Shown here in pieces: positions 24,860 to 34,597 of a DNA stretch of 49,182 nucleotides. The stretch covers positions 1 through 49,182 of the forward strand of contig JAAZMR010000127.1 of NCBI GenBank assembly GCA_012798695.1, read 5' to 3'. This stretch comes from Bacillota bacterium (GTDB taxonomy: Bacteria > Bacillota > Limnochordia > DTU087). Position 1 is the stretch's first letter, and every line of letters begins with the position of its first letter. A program made the position numbers and the translations under genes. Under the pieces are notes generated by a model that was not told where the DNA came from, searched no databases, and was given only the letters and a program-made list of their open reading frames with translations.

Positions 24860-26282
24860 TGTGATTATTATCGGTGCCGGGCCTGCCGGCATTTTTGCCG
24901 CTATGGAACTGACTCGCAACAGGGCCGAACTGTCAATACTGCTGGTGGATAAGGGCAGATCTCTAGATCAGCGAATCTGTCCAGCTCGTGCAACAGGCTT
25001 CTGCCGTTCCTGTGATCCGTGTGCTATTACCAGTGGCTTTTCCGGAGGTGGGGCCTTCAGTGATGGTAAACTGAGTCTAGCTCCTGCTGTGGGTGGTAGG
25101 CTTACCGATTACCTTCCAGAGAATACAGTTCAGGGGTTGATTGACTATGTGGATGGTATTTATCAGGAGTTTGGGGCTCCTGATGTGATTTACGGTCTCA
25201 ATGAACGAGCGGTGGAAGATATCATGTATGAAGCCTCCAAGTATGATATACAGCTGATACCTTGTCCTGTGCGGCACTTGGGCACCGATGAATCTTTGCT
25301 TGTGCTGGAAGAAATGTATAAGTATCTCATATCCCGAGCTAACTTTGAATTTATGGAATTGACCACGGTACTGAAGGTCACTGTAGAGGCAGAGAGAGTG
25401 ACGGGGGTATGGTTGCAGCGCAAGGGAGAAGAACCTATTGAAGTAGGGGCGAAATACGTAATCGCAGCCCCAGGCAGAGGTGGTGCGGGTTGGCTGCTGG
25501 ACGAAAGCCGCCGACTAAATCTCAAGACAGAGAATAACGAGGTAGATATTGGTGTACGAGTGGAAGTGCCTAATGCCATTATGGATCACTTGACTCGAGA
25601 CTTGTATGAAGCTAAACTAGTATACTATTCTGACACGTTCGATAACCGCGTTCGTACCTTTTGCATGAATCCCGGAGGCGTAGTGTCGGAGGAGCGGTAT
25701 GAAGGAGATCTCGCTGTAGTTAATGGACACAGTTATAGTGGTCCTCATTTGAGAACCCGCAATACGAATTTTGCTTTGTTAGTATCTACTAGGTTCACAG
25801 AGCCCTTCAATGAACCGATTGAGTATGGCAAGTATATCGCCCGGTTGGCGAATATGTTGACTGGAAGCGGGGTAATGGTACAGCGTCTAGGTGATCTCTT
25901 GAAAGGTCGGCGGACTGACCGAGATCGATTAAAGAAGTCTACCACTATCCCGACCTTGGCTAGTGCTGTCCCAGGGGATCTCAGCTATGCCTTACCACAC
26001 CGTTACCTGATGTCTATTGTAGAGACACTAAGAGCGTTGGAAAATATCATCCCAGGGATTTATTCCCGCAATACGCTACTCTATGGGGTTGAGGTCAAGT
26101 TCTATTCAGCCAAGGTAGATGTCCAGCCAAACATGAAAACTGAGATAGAGCACCTGTATACCATTGGTGATGGAGCCGGTATCACTCGGGGTCTAATTCA
26201 AGCCTCCGCTAGTGGTGTCATAGCGGCTCGGGATATTTTGGAATTATCTCTGCCTGTGGGGCGAGAGAAACTGCTCAGTTAG
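24843..26282 (+). CDS. FAD-dependent dehydrogenase (COG2509)
   Basis: This 479-aa flavoprotein has the dinucleotide motif YYDVIIIGAGPAGIFAAME, a cysteine-containing loop (CPARATGFCRSCDPCAI), FSGGGAFSDGKL and a C-terminal FAD segment (YTIGDGAGITRGLIQAS). This is the COG2509 group of predicted dehydrogenases related to HI0933/GidA-type proteins; substrate unknown. The GTG at 24843 is 7 bases behind AGGAGG, which lies inside the DUF421 gene. Confidence 0.86.
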   Translation: MRTYYDVIIIGAGPAGIFAAMELTRNRAELSILLVDKGRSLDQRICPARATGFCRSCDPCAITSGFSGGGAFSDGKLSLAPAVGGRLTDYLPENTVQGLIDYVDGIYQEFGAPDVIYGLNERAVEDIMYEASKYDIQLIPCPVRHLGTDESLLVLEEMYKYLISRANFEFMELTTVLKVTVEAERVTGVWLQRKGEEPIEVGAKYVIAAPGRGGAGWLLDESRRLNLKTENNEVDIGVRVEVPNAIMDHLTRDLYEAKLVYYSDTFDNRVRTFCMNPGGVVSEERYEGDLAVVNGHSYSGPHLRTRNTNFALLVSTRFTEPFNEPIEYGKYIARLANMLTGSGVMVQRLGDLLKGRRTDRDRLKKSTTIPTLASAVPGDLSYALPHRYLMSIVETLRALENIIPGIYSRNTLLYGVEVKFYSAKVDVQPNMKTEIEHLYTIGDGAGITRGLIQASASGVIAARDILELSLPVGREKLLS

Positions 26283-26382
26283 GCCTGGTGTGACCAGCCA
26301 GTCGGCTACTGTACAAGCCGATCCCCAGATGAACCAATGCGATAACTAGAATCGGTTGCAGCATAATTTGGCCCCCAGGGTA

Positions 26383-26411
26383 TTGAAAAGTAACTGCTCT
26401 TCTGCTATAAT
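26383..26411 (+). promoter_or_regulatory. Promoter of tRNA-Arg
   Basis: TTGAAA (26383-26388), 17 bases and a consensus TATAAT (26406-26411), 24 bases before the tRNA. Confidence 0.8.
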
Positions 26412-26435
26412 TACAAAGCAGCCTATTGAGCACAG

Positions 26436-26511
26436 GCGCCTATAGCTCAGCGGATGAGAGCACCGGCCTCCGGAGCCGGGAGCGCAGGTTCGAGTCCTGC
26501 TAGGCGCACCA
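26436..26511 (+). tRNA. tRNA-Arg (CCG)
   Basis: The acceptor stem GCGCCTA pairs with TAGGCGC. The anticodon loop CTCCGGA gives CCG at 26470-26472. CCA is encoded. It stands alone with its own promoter and terminator. Confidence 0.97.
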
Positions 26512-26518
26512 GGCTGGG

Positions 26519-26544
26519 GCCACCGGATTTGCCGGTGGCTTTTT
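26519..26544 (+). terminator. Terminator of tRNA-Arg
   Basis: GCCACCGG (26519-26526) pairs with CCGGTGGC (26532-26539), followed by TTTTT. Confidence 0.9.
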
Positions 26545-26655
26545 GGCATTGTTCTTGGGCTATGCATGGGATGTAATCAGGTATAATAGGCTAATAGAGG
26601 TTAGTTTATCTGGTCGCAAAAGAACGCCATAAGGCAGCAGCAGGAGCGGTGCAGA

Positions 26656-27243
26656 ATGGCAATTCTTGATTGGCTTCGTCATCTAACAGGTGTGCTCAAT
26701 CCGACCAATCTCCTAATATTGGCAGGTATTGAATCGATTTTCTTTCCTATTCCGCCTGACACGATGCTAATACCTCTGGTATTGCTTGACCCCCAAAGAG
26801 GCCTGCTTTTTGCCGGGCTGACCACAGTAGGTTCAGTTGTGGGTGCGATCATCGGCTATTTACTGGGTCGTTGGGGAGGTAGACCCCTGTTAGAGAAGCT
26901 AGTATCCCGAGACAAGCTGGAACAGGTAGAAACCCTATATCACCGATATGATTTCTGGGCCATTGGCATTGCTGGTTTTACTCCTATTCCTTACAAGGTT
27001 TTTACGATCTCTGCAGGAGCATTTCAGTTACGGTTAAGAACCTTTATTCTGGCATCTATGCTTAGCCGAAGCACACGATTCTTCGCAGAAGCCATCTTGG
27101 TCATGCTCTATGGTCAAGGGGTAGTTGGATTTATTGAACGATATTTCAACCTTTTGACTATAGCGGTGGTAGCTGTTATAGCAGTAGTTTGGTTAAGCTG
27201 GTACGGGTGGCGCTATTGGAGTGAGGAGAAACGGGAGGAATAG
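26656..27243 (+). CDS. DedA/VTT-domain membrane protein (YqaA-like)
   Basis: This 195-aa polytopic protein belongs to the DedA/SNARE-associated (VTT) family. It shows ESIFFPIPPDTMLIPL with the conserved acidic residue, GYLLGRWGGRP, and the Arg-containing motif ASMLSRSTRFFAEA. DedA proteins are flippases or transporters for phospholipid-type carriers; the exact substrate is unknown. The ATG at 26656 follows GGAGCGG. It stands alone. Confidence 0.86.
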   Translation: MAILDWLRHLTGVLNPTNLLILAGIESIFFPIPPDTMLIPLVLLDPQRGLLFAGLTTVGSVVGAIIGYLLGRWGGRPLLEKLVSRDKLEQVETLYHRYDFWAIGIAGFTPIPYKVFTISAGAFQLRLRTFILASMLSRSTRFFAEAILVMLYGQGVVGFIERYFNLLTIAVVAVIAVVWLSWYGWRYWSEEKREE

Positions 27244-27341
27244 CTATTTGGATGACGAAGAGACAAATGAAGGCAAGATGACAGCCTTTCTGATGATCAT
27301 GCTGGCTGAGCAATGGACAAACATGATAGGGAGGTCAACAT

Positions 27342-28316
27342 ATGCAAATCGGTGTCTTTACAGTCTTGTTTGGACAACTGCCTTTTGAAGAAGCTTTGGA
27401 CAAGATCAAGAGCTATGGTTTGAACGCAGTAGAAATCGGATGTGGCGGATTTCCAGGAAATGCTCACTGCGATCCGGTAGAGCTACTCGCTGATGAGCGC
27501 AAATTGAAGGATTGGAAGAAAGCTTTAGATGATCGGGGCATGTTCATAAGTTGTCTCAGTGTCCATGGCAATCCCCTTCACCCCCAGAAGGATGTCGCCC
27601 AGAAGTTTCATGAGGAGTGGCGGAACACTGTCCTCTTGGCAGAGAAACTGGGCATCGAAATCGTGACAGGTTTCTCAGGTTGCCCCGGTGATCAGGAAAG
27701 TGCCAAATACCCCAACTGGGTGACCTGTGCTTGGCCTACCGATTTTCTAAAAATCCTAGAGTGGCAGTGGGAAGAGAAGCTGATCCCTTACTGGCAGAAA
27801 GAAAGCAAGTTTGCCGCGGATCACGGAGTCAATAAGATCGCGTTTGAAATGCACCCAGGTTTCTCCGTCTATAACCCATATACGCTGCTCAAACTCAGAG
27901 ATGCTGTAGGACCGTCTATTGGGGCGAATTTCGATCCTAGCCATCTTTTCTGGCAGGGAATCGATCCGGTCAAGGCCATTCGATATTTAGGTGAAAAAGA
28001 CGCTATGTTCCATTTCCACGCCAAGGATACAGCTATCGATTCTTGGAATGGGCCCATAAACGGCAACCTAGATATCATTCCATATACAGAGTTGTCTAAG
28101 CGATCCTGGTTGTTCAGATCGGTTGGATATGGCCACGGCTACAAGGTGTGGAAGGACATGGTGAGTACTCTTAGGCTCGTAGGTTATGATTATGTCCTTA
28201 GCATTGAGCACGAGGATGCCCTTGCGTCAATAGAGGAAGGTTTCTCCAAAGCAGTGGAGTTTCTGAAAGAAGTAGTACTAGAGGAACAGCTGGGAGAGGC
28301 TTGGTGGACTGATTAA
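27342..28316 (+). CDS. Sugar phosphate isomerase/epimerase (TIM barrel)
   Basis: This 324-aa AP_endonuc_2/IolE-like TIM barrel has metal ligands visible as FEMHPGFS, ANFDPSHLFWQG, FHFHAKDT and LSIEHEDAL. Many members are isomerases or dehydratases of inositol or keto sugars; the substrate is unknown. GGGAGG stands 7 bases before the ATG. No sugar transporter or kinase is adjacent; the gene is followed by a strong terminator and seems to be a single-gene unit. Confidence 0.85.
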   Translation: MQIGVFTVLFGQLPFEEALDKIKSYGLNAVEIGCGGFPGNAHCDPVELLADERKLKDWKKALDDRGMFISCLSVHGNPLHPQKDVAQKFHEEWRNTVLLAEKLGIEIVTGFSGCPGDQESAKYPNWVTCAWPTDFLKILEWQWEEKLIPYWQKESKFAADHGVNKIAFEMHPGFSVYNPYTLLKLRDAVGPSIGANFDPSHLFWQGIDPVKAIRYLGEKDAMFHFHAKDTAIDSWNGPINGNLDIIPYTELSKRSWLFRSVGYGHGYKVWKDMVSTLRLVGYDYVLSIEHEDALASIEEGFSKAVEFLKEVVLEEQLGEAWWTD

Positions 28317-28368
28317 CGCCAAAGAGCTGGCTCGTTAAGTTCGCTTTTGGTATAGAGCAGAGATTACG

Positions 28369-28402
28369 ATCAGCGGAGAGCCTACTCCGCTGATTTCTGT
28401 TT
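28369..28402 (+). terminator. Terminator of the sugar isomerase gene
   Basis: ATCAGCGGAG (28369-28378) pairs perfectly with CTCCGCTGAT (28385-28394), followed by TTCTGTTT. Confidence 0.85.
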
Positions 28403-28520
28403 CCTCCCAAATGAAGCACTCCCCAACATGCCTCCAAGTGTTATACTATAGCCAATAAACCTTTTTTCCCCGAGCTTTTTTCCTTTAGGAGGTACGCAAC
28501 CTGAGAATTTGGAATAGCTA

Positions 28521-28533
28521 ATGACAGTGTCAT
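28521..28533. promoter_or_regulatory. Candidate operator before the nfnA-like gene
   Basis: ATGACAGTGTCAT is a perfect 5-bp inverted repeat around a 3-base centre, 23 bases before the GTG start. It could be a regulator site for the operon; no regulator is adjacent. Confidence 0.3.
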
Positions 28534-28555
28534 GAGGATACAGGAGGAACAATGA

Positions 28556-29413
28556 GTGTACACGATTTTGCGAAAAGATAATGTCGCCCCCAATGTAGAT
28601 AGATACGTTATAGCGGCACCAGATGTAGCAGCTAAGGCCCAACCAGGACAATTCGTAGTATTGCGTCTCCATGAGCAAGGAGAACGGATTCCTATAAGTA
28701 TTTCTGACTGGAATCGCGATGCCGGAACCATCACTTTGATAGTTCAAGTGGTTGGCCATACAACCCAGCAAATGGCTGCTATGGAGATCGGGGATAGTAT
28801 CCTTGATCTGTTGGGTCCCTTAGGGAAACCAGCAGTTATTGAACCGATGGGGACAATCGCTTGTGTAGCAGGTGGGGTGGCAACCGCTATAATATACCCC
28901 GAGGCTAGGCAGCATCGGAAAGTAGGCAACCGGGTGCTTACTTTGGTGGGAGTCCGCAATCAGGACCATTTGTTTTACCAAGAGGAACTAGCGGCCATAA
29001 GTGACCGAGTCTTGGTAGCGACCGATGATGGCAGCTATGGACATAAAGGATTTGTGACTGATTTGCTGCAACAGGTAATCGATGATGGTATACATCTCGA
29101 TCAAGTGATTGCCATCGGTCCTATTCCGATGATGCAGGCAGTGGCAGAGCTGACCAAAAGATATGAGATCAAGACAGTGGTTAGTCTAAATCCCATCATG
29201 ATGGATGGAACGGGCATGTGTGGCGCCTGTCGGGTGCGGGTTGGAGATGAGATTAAGTTTTGCTGTACGGATGGGCCGGAATTTGATGGACATTTGGTAG
29301 ATTTCACGTCCCTTTTGCGCCGGTCTCGATTGTATGAGAGGTTGGAGTACGAGGCAAGTTTGCCTGTGAAAGAGAGGGAAGGGAAGGGGTGTGATGGCCG
29401 GTGTCACGAGTAG
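28556..29413 (+). CDS. Sulfide dehydrogenase/NfnA-like FAD subunit
   Basis: This 285-aa ferredoxin-NADP reductase-type protein has an FAD-binding barrel (QPGQFVVLRLHEQGERIPI), an NAD(P)-binding domain, and a C-terminal cluster motif MDGTGMCGACRVRVGDEIKF with a further CC and DGPEFDGHLVDF. This matches the small subunit of NfnAB/SudBA, which couples NADH, NADPH and ferredoxin. GTG at 28556 is 8 bases behind AGGAGG. It overlaps the partner subunit gene by 13 bases. Whether it is a true bifurcating Nfn or a sulfide/glutamate-type enzyme cannot be settled from sequence. Confidence 0.85.
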   Translation: MYTILRKDNVAPNVDRYVIAAPDVAAKAQPGQFVVLRLHEQGERIPISISDWNRDAGTITLIVQVVGHTTQQMAAMEIGDSILDLLGPLGKPAVIEPMGTIACVAGGVATAIIYPEARQHRKVGNRVLTLVGVRNQDHLFYQEELAAISDRVLVATDDGSYGHKGFVTDLLQQVIDDGIHLDQVIAIGPIPMMQAVAELTKRYEIKTVVSLNPIMMDGTGMCGACRVRVGDEIKFCCTDGPEFDGHLVDFTSLLRRSRLYERLEYEASLPVKEREGKGCDGRCHE

Positions 29414-30843
29414 GGGTTTATCACGAAGGAGTAAGTTCCAGCAAATCGCGGCTGCAGCGGGTACCGATACCGGTTAGGGCCCCGGAAGATAGAGTAAAAG
29501 GCTTTTCGGAAGTGATCTTAGGGTATTCACCGGAAATGGCCCGTCGGGAAGCTGCCCGTTGTTTGCAATGCCGCCAGCATCCTTGTATAAAGGGTTGTCC
29601 GGTGGGTATCAATATCCCCGGTTTTCTAGATGCACTAGCAGCTGGAGATTTTGCCGGGGCTTTGACAATTATTCGCCAGGACAACACTCTGCCGGCGGTG
29701 TGTGGTAGAGTCTGTCCTCAGGAAATACAATGTGAGAGTCAGTGTGTATTGGGTCGTAAGGGTGAGCCGGTGGCTATCGGCAATCTGGAACGATTCGCAG
29801 CTGATTGGGAGAGAGAGCATCGTACTCAGGTACAGCCAATGAGAACCGTAGAGAGGAAAGGTAAGGTGGCGGTGGTGGGCTCAGGTCCAGCAGGGCTGAC
29901 GGCCGCTGCAGAACTAGGTCGCCTCGGGTATGAAGTAACTATCTTCGAAGCACTACATACTCCTGGAGGGGTGTTGTCTTACGGGATTCCCGAATTTCGG
30001 CTACCTAAGGCCATTCTAGCCGATGAGTTTATCTCGATCATGCAGATGGGAGTAGAGATCAGGACCAATGTGCTAATTGGTCGCACTCTTACTATTGATG
30101 ATCTATTCGCAAAGGGATTTCAAGCAGCATTCCTAGGAACCGGAGCTGGATTGCCGCAATTTCTCGGCATACCAGGCGAGGGCTTGAACGGTGTATATGC
30201 TGCTAACGAGTTTTTGACACGGGTGAACCTGATGAAGGCCTATCTGTATCCTCAGGTAGATACCCCTTTATACCTAGGGAAACACGTGGTTGTGGTGGGA
30301 GGAGGCAACACAGCCATGGATGCGGCGCGTACTGCCATCCGCGTAGGCAGTGAAGTAACAATAGTTTACCGGCGGTCTCGCGAAGATCTCCCCGCCCGAA
30401 AAGCAGAGATTCAACACGCTGAAGAGGAAGGTGTGCAGTTTCAGTTCCTCTCCAGCCCTGTTCGTCTCAGAGGGGACAGCCAGGGATGGGTGGAAGCCGT
30501 AGAGTGTGTCAAGATGGCACAGGGCAAGGATTGTGACAATGGCCGCCAGAGCTTGCAGCCGATAGCCGGTTCTGAGCAATGGCTAAGAGCGGAATCGGTA
30601 ATCATCGCCATCGGCCAGAGCCCCAATCCCATTATATCTCAGACGACCCCGGGCCTAAGAGTCGGAGCCCATGGAGTTATTGACATCGAATCGGGGACAT
30701 TCAAGACCAGTAGAGAAGGAGTTTTCGCTGCGGGGGATGTAATTAGTGGTGGTGCTACGGTAATTGAAGCTATGGGAGGCGGGAAACAAGCGGCTCGGGC
30801 CATAGATCATTACTTGCAGCACTTAGACCGCAAGGATTGGTAG
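29401..30843 (+). CDS. NfnB/GltA-like NADPH-dependent flavoprotein subunit
   Basis: This 480-aa glutamate-synthase small-subunit-type flavoprotein has an N-terminal [4Fe-4S] part ([39 protein letters not shown]). The FAD motif [18 protein letters not shown] and the NADPH motif [19 protein letters not shown] follow, and [12 protein letters not shown] stands near the end. It pairs with the preceding subunit as NfnB/SudA. There is no large GltB-type synthase subunit nearby, which argues against glutamate synthase. The GTG start overlaps the upstream gene. Confidence 0.88.
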   Translation: MSRVGVYHEGVSSSKSRLQRVPIPVRAPEDRVKGFSEVILGYSPEMARREAARCLQCRQHPCIKGCPVGINIPGFLDALAAGDFAGALTIIRQDNTLPAVCGRVCPQEIQCESQCVLGRKGEPVAIGNLERFAADWEREHRTQVQPMRTVERKGKVAVVGSGPAGLTAAAELGRLGYEVTIFEALHTPGGVLSYGIPEFRLPKAILADEFISIMQMGVEIRTNVLIGRTLTIDDLFAKGFQAAFLGTGAGLPQFLGIPGEGLNGVYAANEFLTRVNLMKAYLYPQVDTPLYLGKHVVVVGGGNTAMDAARTAIRVGSEVTIVYRRSREDLPARKAEIQHAEEEGVQFQFLSSPVRLRGDSQGWVEAVECVKMAQGKDCDNGRQSLQPIAGSEQWLRAESVIIAIGQSPNPIISQTTPGLRVGAHGVIDIESGTFKTSREGVFAAGDVISGGATVIEAMGGGKQAARAIDHYLQHLDRKDW

Positions 30844-30896
30844 AAGATGAGTTTAGATTGCAGAGAACACCAGAGAGACCTATCCAGGGGGGATTG

Positions 30897-31748
30897 ATGT
30901 TGGGGGCCCAAATCATCGATGGTAAAGCGATAGCTGCTGATATTCGGCGAGAGCTAAAGGCAGAAATCAATGAACTGCGAAAACAGGACATAGTTCCAGG
31001 ATTGACTGTAGTTCTGGTTGGAGATGATCCAGCTTCTCAGACCTATGTGCGTTCCAAGCAACGGGCATGTGCGGAAGTTGGAATCCGTTCGGAGGTAAAA
31101 GCGCTTGCCAAGGATGTTTCACAAGCCAAACTTATAGCCCTGATTGAAGAGTTAAACAGCGATCCCGAGGTTAATGGAATCTTGGTTCAATTGCCTTTAC
31201 CGGCTCATATTGACTCAGATGTAGTATTGCGAGTGATTGACCCAGCTAAGGATGTTGATGGGTTTCATCCAGTTAATGTGGGAAGTCTATGGACAGGGCT
31301 AGCCGGGCAAGGTTTTGTGCCTTGTACTCCTTCGGGAATTATGGAATTATTGCACCGCACAGGGATTCAACCAGAAGGCTTGAACGCTGTAGTTATTGGC
31401 AGAAGCAATATCGTGGGGAAACCCATGGCCGGCCTCTTGCTGCAGAGTAATGCGACTGTCACAATCTGTCATTCCCGTACCCAGGGGTTAGAGGAGCATT
31501 GTCGTCAGGCTGATATTCTTGTGGTAGCCATAGGGCGGGCTCGTTTCATCCAACGGGATTGGGTTAAGCCAGGTGCCGTAGTTATTGATGTAGGGATGAA
31601 CCGTGTCGATGGTGTTCTATGTGGAGATGTAGATGAATCAGTCCGACAAGTGGCAGGCTATATCACACCTGTTCCCGGTGGAGTGGGGCCGATGACCATT
31701 GCCCAGCTACTGCGTAACACGGTGATTGCCGCCCAAAGGACTTTGTGA
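30897..31748 (+). CDS. folD: Methylenetetrahydrofolate dehydrogenase/cyclohydrolase
   Basis: This 283-aa bifunctional enzyme interconverts methylene-, methenyl- and 10-formyl-tetrahydrofolate using NADP. Seen are [30 protein letters not shown] with the catalytic Lys, [24 protein letters not shown] and [17 protein letters not shown]. The ATG at 30897 follows GGGGGGATTG. Its place in one run with NfnAB-like genes and corrinoid proteins suggests a link of C1 folate flux with NADPH supply. Confidence 0.95.
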   Translation: MLGAQIIDGKAIAADIRRELKAEINELRKQDIVPGLTVVLVGDDPASQTYVRSKQRACAEVGIRSEVKALAKDVSQAKLIALIEELNSDPEVNGILVQLPLPAHIDSDVVLRVIDPAKDVDGFHPVNVGSLWTGLAGQGFVPCTPSGIMELLHRTGIQPEGLNAVVIGRSNIVGKPMAGLLLQSNATVTICHSRTQGLEEHCRQADILVVAIGRARFIQRDWVKPGAVVIDVGMNRVDGVLCGDVDESVRQVAGYITPVPGGVGPMTIAQLLRNTVIAAQRTL

Positions 31749-31806
31749 TTCCATAGAATGGATCGCCGGATGTGTTAACATATGAGCCCAGAAACGGAGT
31801 GGGAAC

Positions 31807-33732
31807 ATGATGCGAGTGACATTCATATGGCAGGAGCAAAGTGGGGATAGCTGGCAACAAAGGCAGAAGCAAGTTACCACCACCGGTGATAAGACAGTAC
31901 TGGGCCTTGCCCGGGAAGCGGATGTCAAAATCGATGCCACCTGTGGAGGGCGGGGGCGTTGTGGACGCTGTAAAGTACTCATATGCGGGCCACTGAACGA
32001 AGTTTCCGAGAGCGAAAAGCAGCTCTTGGCCAAGGAAGAGCTAGCCGGAGGTGTAAGGCTGGCATGTTATGCTCGACCAAAGGGAGATATCCAGGTAGAG
32101 ATACCTACCAGCAAGACGGAGCTGGTACAGATACTCACAGAGGGTACTGACCAGACGGTGCCGGTAGAGCCAGATATTACTAAGCGATATCTGGTTGTGG
32201 AGAAACCGCAGCTAGAGACACCGGCCGGCGATCGAGAACGTTTGCTGGCGGCTCTCCATAAGTCGGGGCAGCCCGCTGGCAAAATCCCCGTGAGAGTCAT
32301 GACGGATCTGCCCGAGGTTCTCCGCAGACGAGACCATAAGGTGACCGTCACCTGTTGGCAGGATCACATAGTTGCTGTTGAAAGTGGCGATACTACCGAT
32401 GAATTATATGGCCTAGCCATTGATATAGGCACCACAACGGTTGTCGGTGGATTGGTGGACTTACGGCAAGGCAAAGAACTAGCCGTGGCCGCCCGCCTCA
32501 ATGGCCAAGCTGCCTACGGAGCCGATGTGATTTCCAGGGTGGAATATGCATCTAATGGAGCTGCTCAGCTGAGACGTTTGCAGCAAGCGGTAGTGGACAC
32601 GCTGAATGGGATTGTGGCAGATTTAGAGAAGAAGACTGGAGTTTCGCCTGGGAGAATCAGTCGGGTAGTTTTGGTCGGTAATACTTGTATGCAGCACCTT
32701 GCCTTGGGGATTTCACCCACCTATATTGCTCGCTCACCATATACCCCTGCCTTTAGTCAGCGGATTGACGTCATCGCTGCACAATTGCGTTTGGACGTAC
32801 ATCCCGAGGCAGTAGTCACGTTCTTGCCAAATGTAGCCGGATTTGTAGGTGCTGATACAATCGGAGTTGTCTTAGCTACTGGGTTAGCAAAGCAGTCTCG
32901 CCGGGTGGTTATGATCGACATCGGTACCAATGGTGAGCTGGTAATGTCCTATGAGGGAAAGATGGTTTCCTGTTCCACTGCGGCAGGCCCGGCCTTTGAA
33001 GGAGCGCAGATCAGTAGCGGCATGCGGGCTGGTGAAGGTGCAATTGAATTTGTGGAAATCGATCAAGATATGGATAGCTTGGTAATCGGCGGCACGCGGC
33101 CCAGGGGGATATGTGGTTCGGGGCTGATTGATTTGGTGGCGGAGCTGCTGCGAGTAGGCATCATCGATCAGACAGGTAGGCTGCAGGATGCTGCGGAAGT
33201 GGACGGGTTATCGCCACAGCTGCTAGACCGTATAAGGCCCGGTGAGATGGGCAATGAATTCGTGGTGGCATGGGCTGATGCAACAGCTGATGGTCAAGAC
33301 ATCGTACTAACACAAAAAGACATCAGGGAATTGCAGCTCGCCAAAGGGGCTATTCGTGCAGGCACCAAGATTCTGCAAAAGATGTTGGGTATCGAGGATG
33401 ACGACATCGATGAGCTCCTGCTAGCAGGTGCCTTTGGTAATTACATTCGCAAGGAAAGTGCTATGGGAATGGGCCTTTTACCCACTATTCCTTTGGATAG
33501 AATTCGTTCAGTGGGGAATGCAGCGCGGGTAGGTGCCCGCCTTTGCCTAATCTCTCAGGCCAGTCTCGAGGAAGCAAGTCGCGTAGCATCAGAGATCGAA
33601 TATGTGGAGCTATCTGGCCGGCCGGATTTTCAGGAAGCTTTCATGGATGCCATGTTATTTCCTCCCAACACACTGAGTTCGCAAGATAGTACCGAAATTG
33701 ACAAAAAGGTACCAAGGGATCAGGCAGTGTGA
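31807..33732 (+). CDS. RACo-like corrinoid protein activator (DUF4445)
   Basis: This 641-aa protein has an N-terminal [2Fe-2S] ferredoxin domain with Cys 46, 52, 55 and 87 (ATCGGRGRCGRCKV, LACYARP). A linker is followed by an ASKHA-fold C-terminal part with GLAIDIGTTTVVGGLVDL, VMIDIGTNGELVMS and LLLAGAFGNYIRKES. RACo/RamA-type proteins reduce inactive Co(II) corrinoid to Co(I) using ATP. The gene for a corrinoid protein follows 63 bases downstream and is the probable client. The pair is likely to be in the folD operon. Confidence 0.9.
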   Translation: MMRVTFIWQEQSGDSWQQRQKQVTTTGDKTVLGLAREADVKIDATCGGRGRCGRCKVLICGPLNEVSESEKQLLAKEELAGGVRLACYARPKGDIQVEIPTSKTELVQILTEGTDQTVPVEPDITKRYLVVEKPQLETPAGDRERLLAALHKSGQPAGKIPVRVMTDLPEVLRRRDHKVTVTCWQDHIVAVESGDTTDELYGLAIDIGTTTVVGGLVDLRQGKELAVAARLNGQAAYGADVISRVEYASNGAAQLRRLQQAVVDTLNGIVADLEKKTGVSPGRISRVVLVGNTCMQHLALGISPTYIARSPYTPAFSQRIDVIAAQLRLDVHPEAVVTFLPNVAGFVGADTIGVVLATGLAKQSRRVVMIDIGTNGELVMSYEGKMVSCSTAAGPAFEGAQISSGMRAGEGAIEFVEIDQDMDSLVIGGTRPRGICGSGLIDLVAELLRVGIIDQTGRLQDAAEVDGLSPQLLDRIRPGEMGNEFVVAWADATADGQDIVLTQKDIRELQLAKGAIRAGTKILQKMLGIEDDDIDELLLAGAFGNYIRKESAMGMGLLPTIPLDRIRSVGNAARVGARLCLISQASLEEASRVASEIEYVELSGRPDFQEAFMDAMLFPPNTLSSQDSTEIDKKVPRDQAV

Positions 33733-33795
33733 AGCACAAAGTGTATAAGGAGCGCCAATCGAAGCCATACTGATTAGATGTGAGGAGGAAGGTAC

Positions 33796-34437
33796 ATGGC
33801 AGTTCTACAGGAAATGGCAGATGCCTTAGTGGTCGGCAATGCTAACAAAGTAAAGGAATTGACTGAAAAGGCCTTGGCCGAGGGGATTACTCCCGGCAAC
33901 ATCATAAAGGAAGGCCTCGTGCCGGGAATGGCCGTTGTAGGCGAACGTTTCAAGAAGAACGAGATATATGTTCCCGAGGTCCTAATCGCAGCTCGAGCTA
34001 TGCAGGCTGGTCTTTCCATAGTTAAACCCTTACTGAGTGAAGCAGAGGCTGCCGAGAGATTGGGTACAGTCTGTATTGGAACAGTGAAGGGCGATCTCCA
34101 TGACATCGGGAAAAATCTGGTAGCCATGATGCTGGAGGGTGCCGGTTTTGAGGTAATTGATCTAGGTGTGGATGTGGCTGCAGAGAAGTTTGTAGAGGCT
34201 GTTAAGGAACATAATGCTACACATGTGGCACTTTCCGCTCTGTTGACCACTACCATGGTGACTATGAAAGAGACAATCGAAGCCTTAGCTGATGCCGGTC
34301 TTAGAGATAGTGTGAAGGTTATGGTGGGTGGAGCGCCGGTGACCCAGAGCTTCGCGGATGATATCGGAGCAGATGGTTATGCCCCTGATTCCGGTACCGC
34401 TGTTGATGTAGCAAAACGGCTCATTGGGGTTGCCTGA
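33796..34437 (+). CDS. Methyltransferase corrinoid protein (MtbC/MttC family)
   Basis: This 213-aa protein has an N-terminal B12-binding-2 helical cap (residues 1-85) and a Rossmann-type B12-binding domain. The latter contains GTVKGDLHDIGKNLVAMML with the cobalt-ligating His, VALSALLTTTMVTMK and MVGGAPVTQ. It carries methyl groups between a substrate methyltransferase and an acceptor. No MttB, MtaB or MtrH gene lies in the window, so its substrate is unknown. AGGAGG precedes the ATG. A terminator follows. Confidence 0.94.
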   Translation: MAVLQEMADALVVGNANKVKELTEKALAEGITPGNIIKEGLVPGMAVVGERFKKNEIYVPEVLIAARAMQAGLSIVKPLLSEAEAAERLGTVCIGTVKGDLHDIGKNLVAMMLEGAGFEVIDLGVDVAAEKFVEAVKEHNATHVALSALLTTTMVTMKETIEALADAGLRDSVKVMVGGAPVTQSFADDIGADGYAPDSGTAVDVAKRLIGVA

Positions 34438-34472
34438 TACTACCTCTTTGCATATTTTAGTGCTTAACAGAC

Positions 34473-34511
34473 AAGGCTGCAGCTTCGAGGTAAAGGCTGC
34501 GGCCTTTTTTT
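34473..34511 (+). terminator. Terminator after the corrinoid protein gene
   Basis: AAGGCTGCAG (34473-34482) pairs with CTGCGGCCTT (34497-34506) with one G-T pair, followed by TTTTT. It separates the C1 operon from the acyl-CoA dehydrogenase unit. Confidence 0.9.
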
Positions 34512-34597
34512 GGTAGGCAGGATTCTAATGATCTGCGGCGAAATCAAAACAAGTTAGGACCAGCTCATATAAGTATGTACTAAGGGAGGGACGATCT

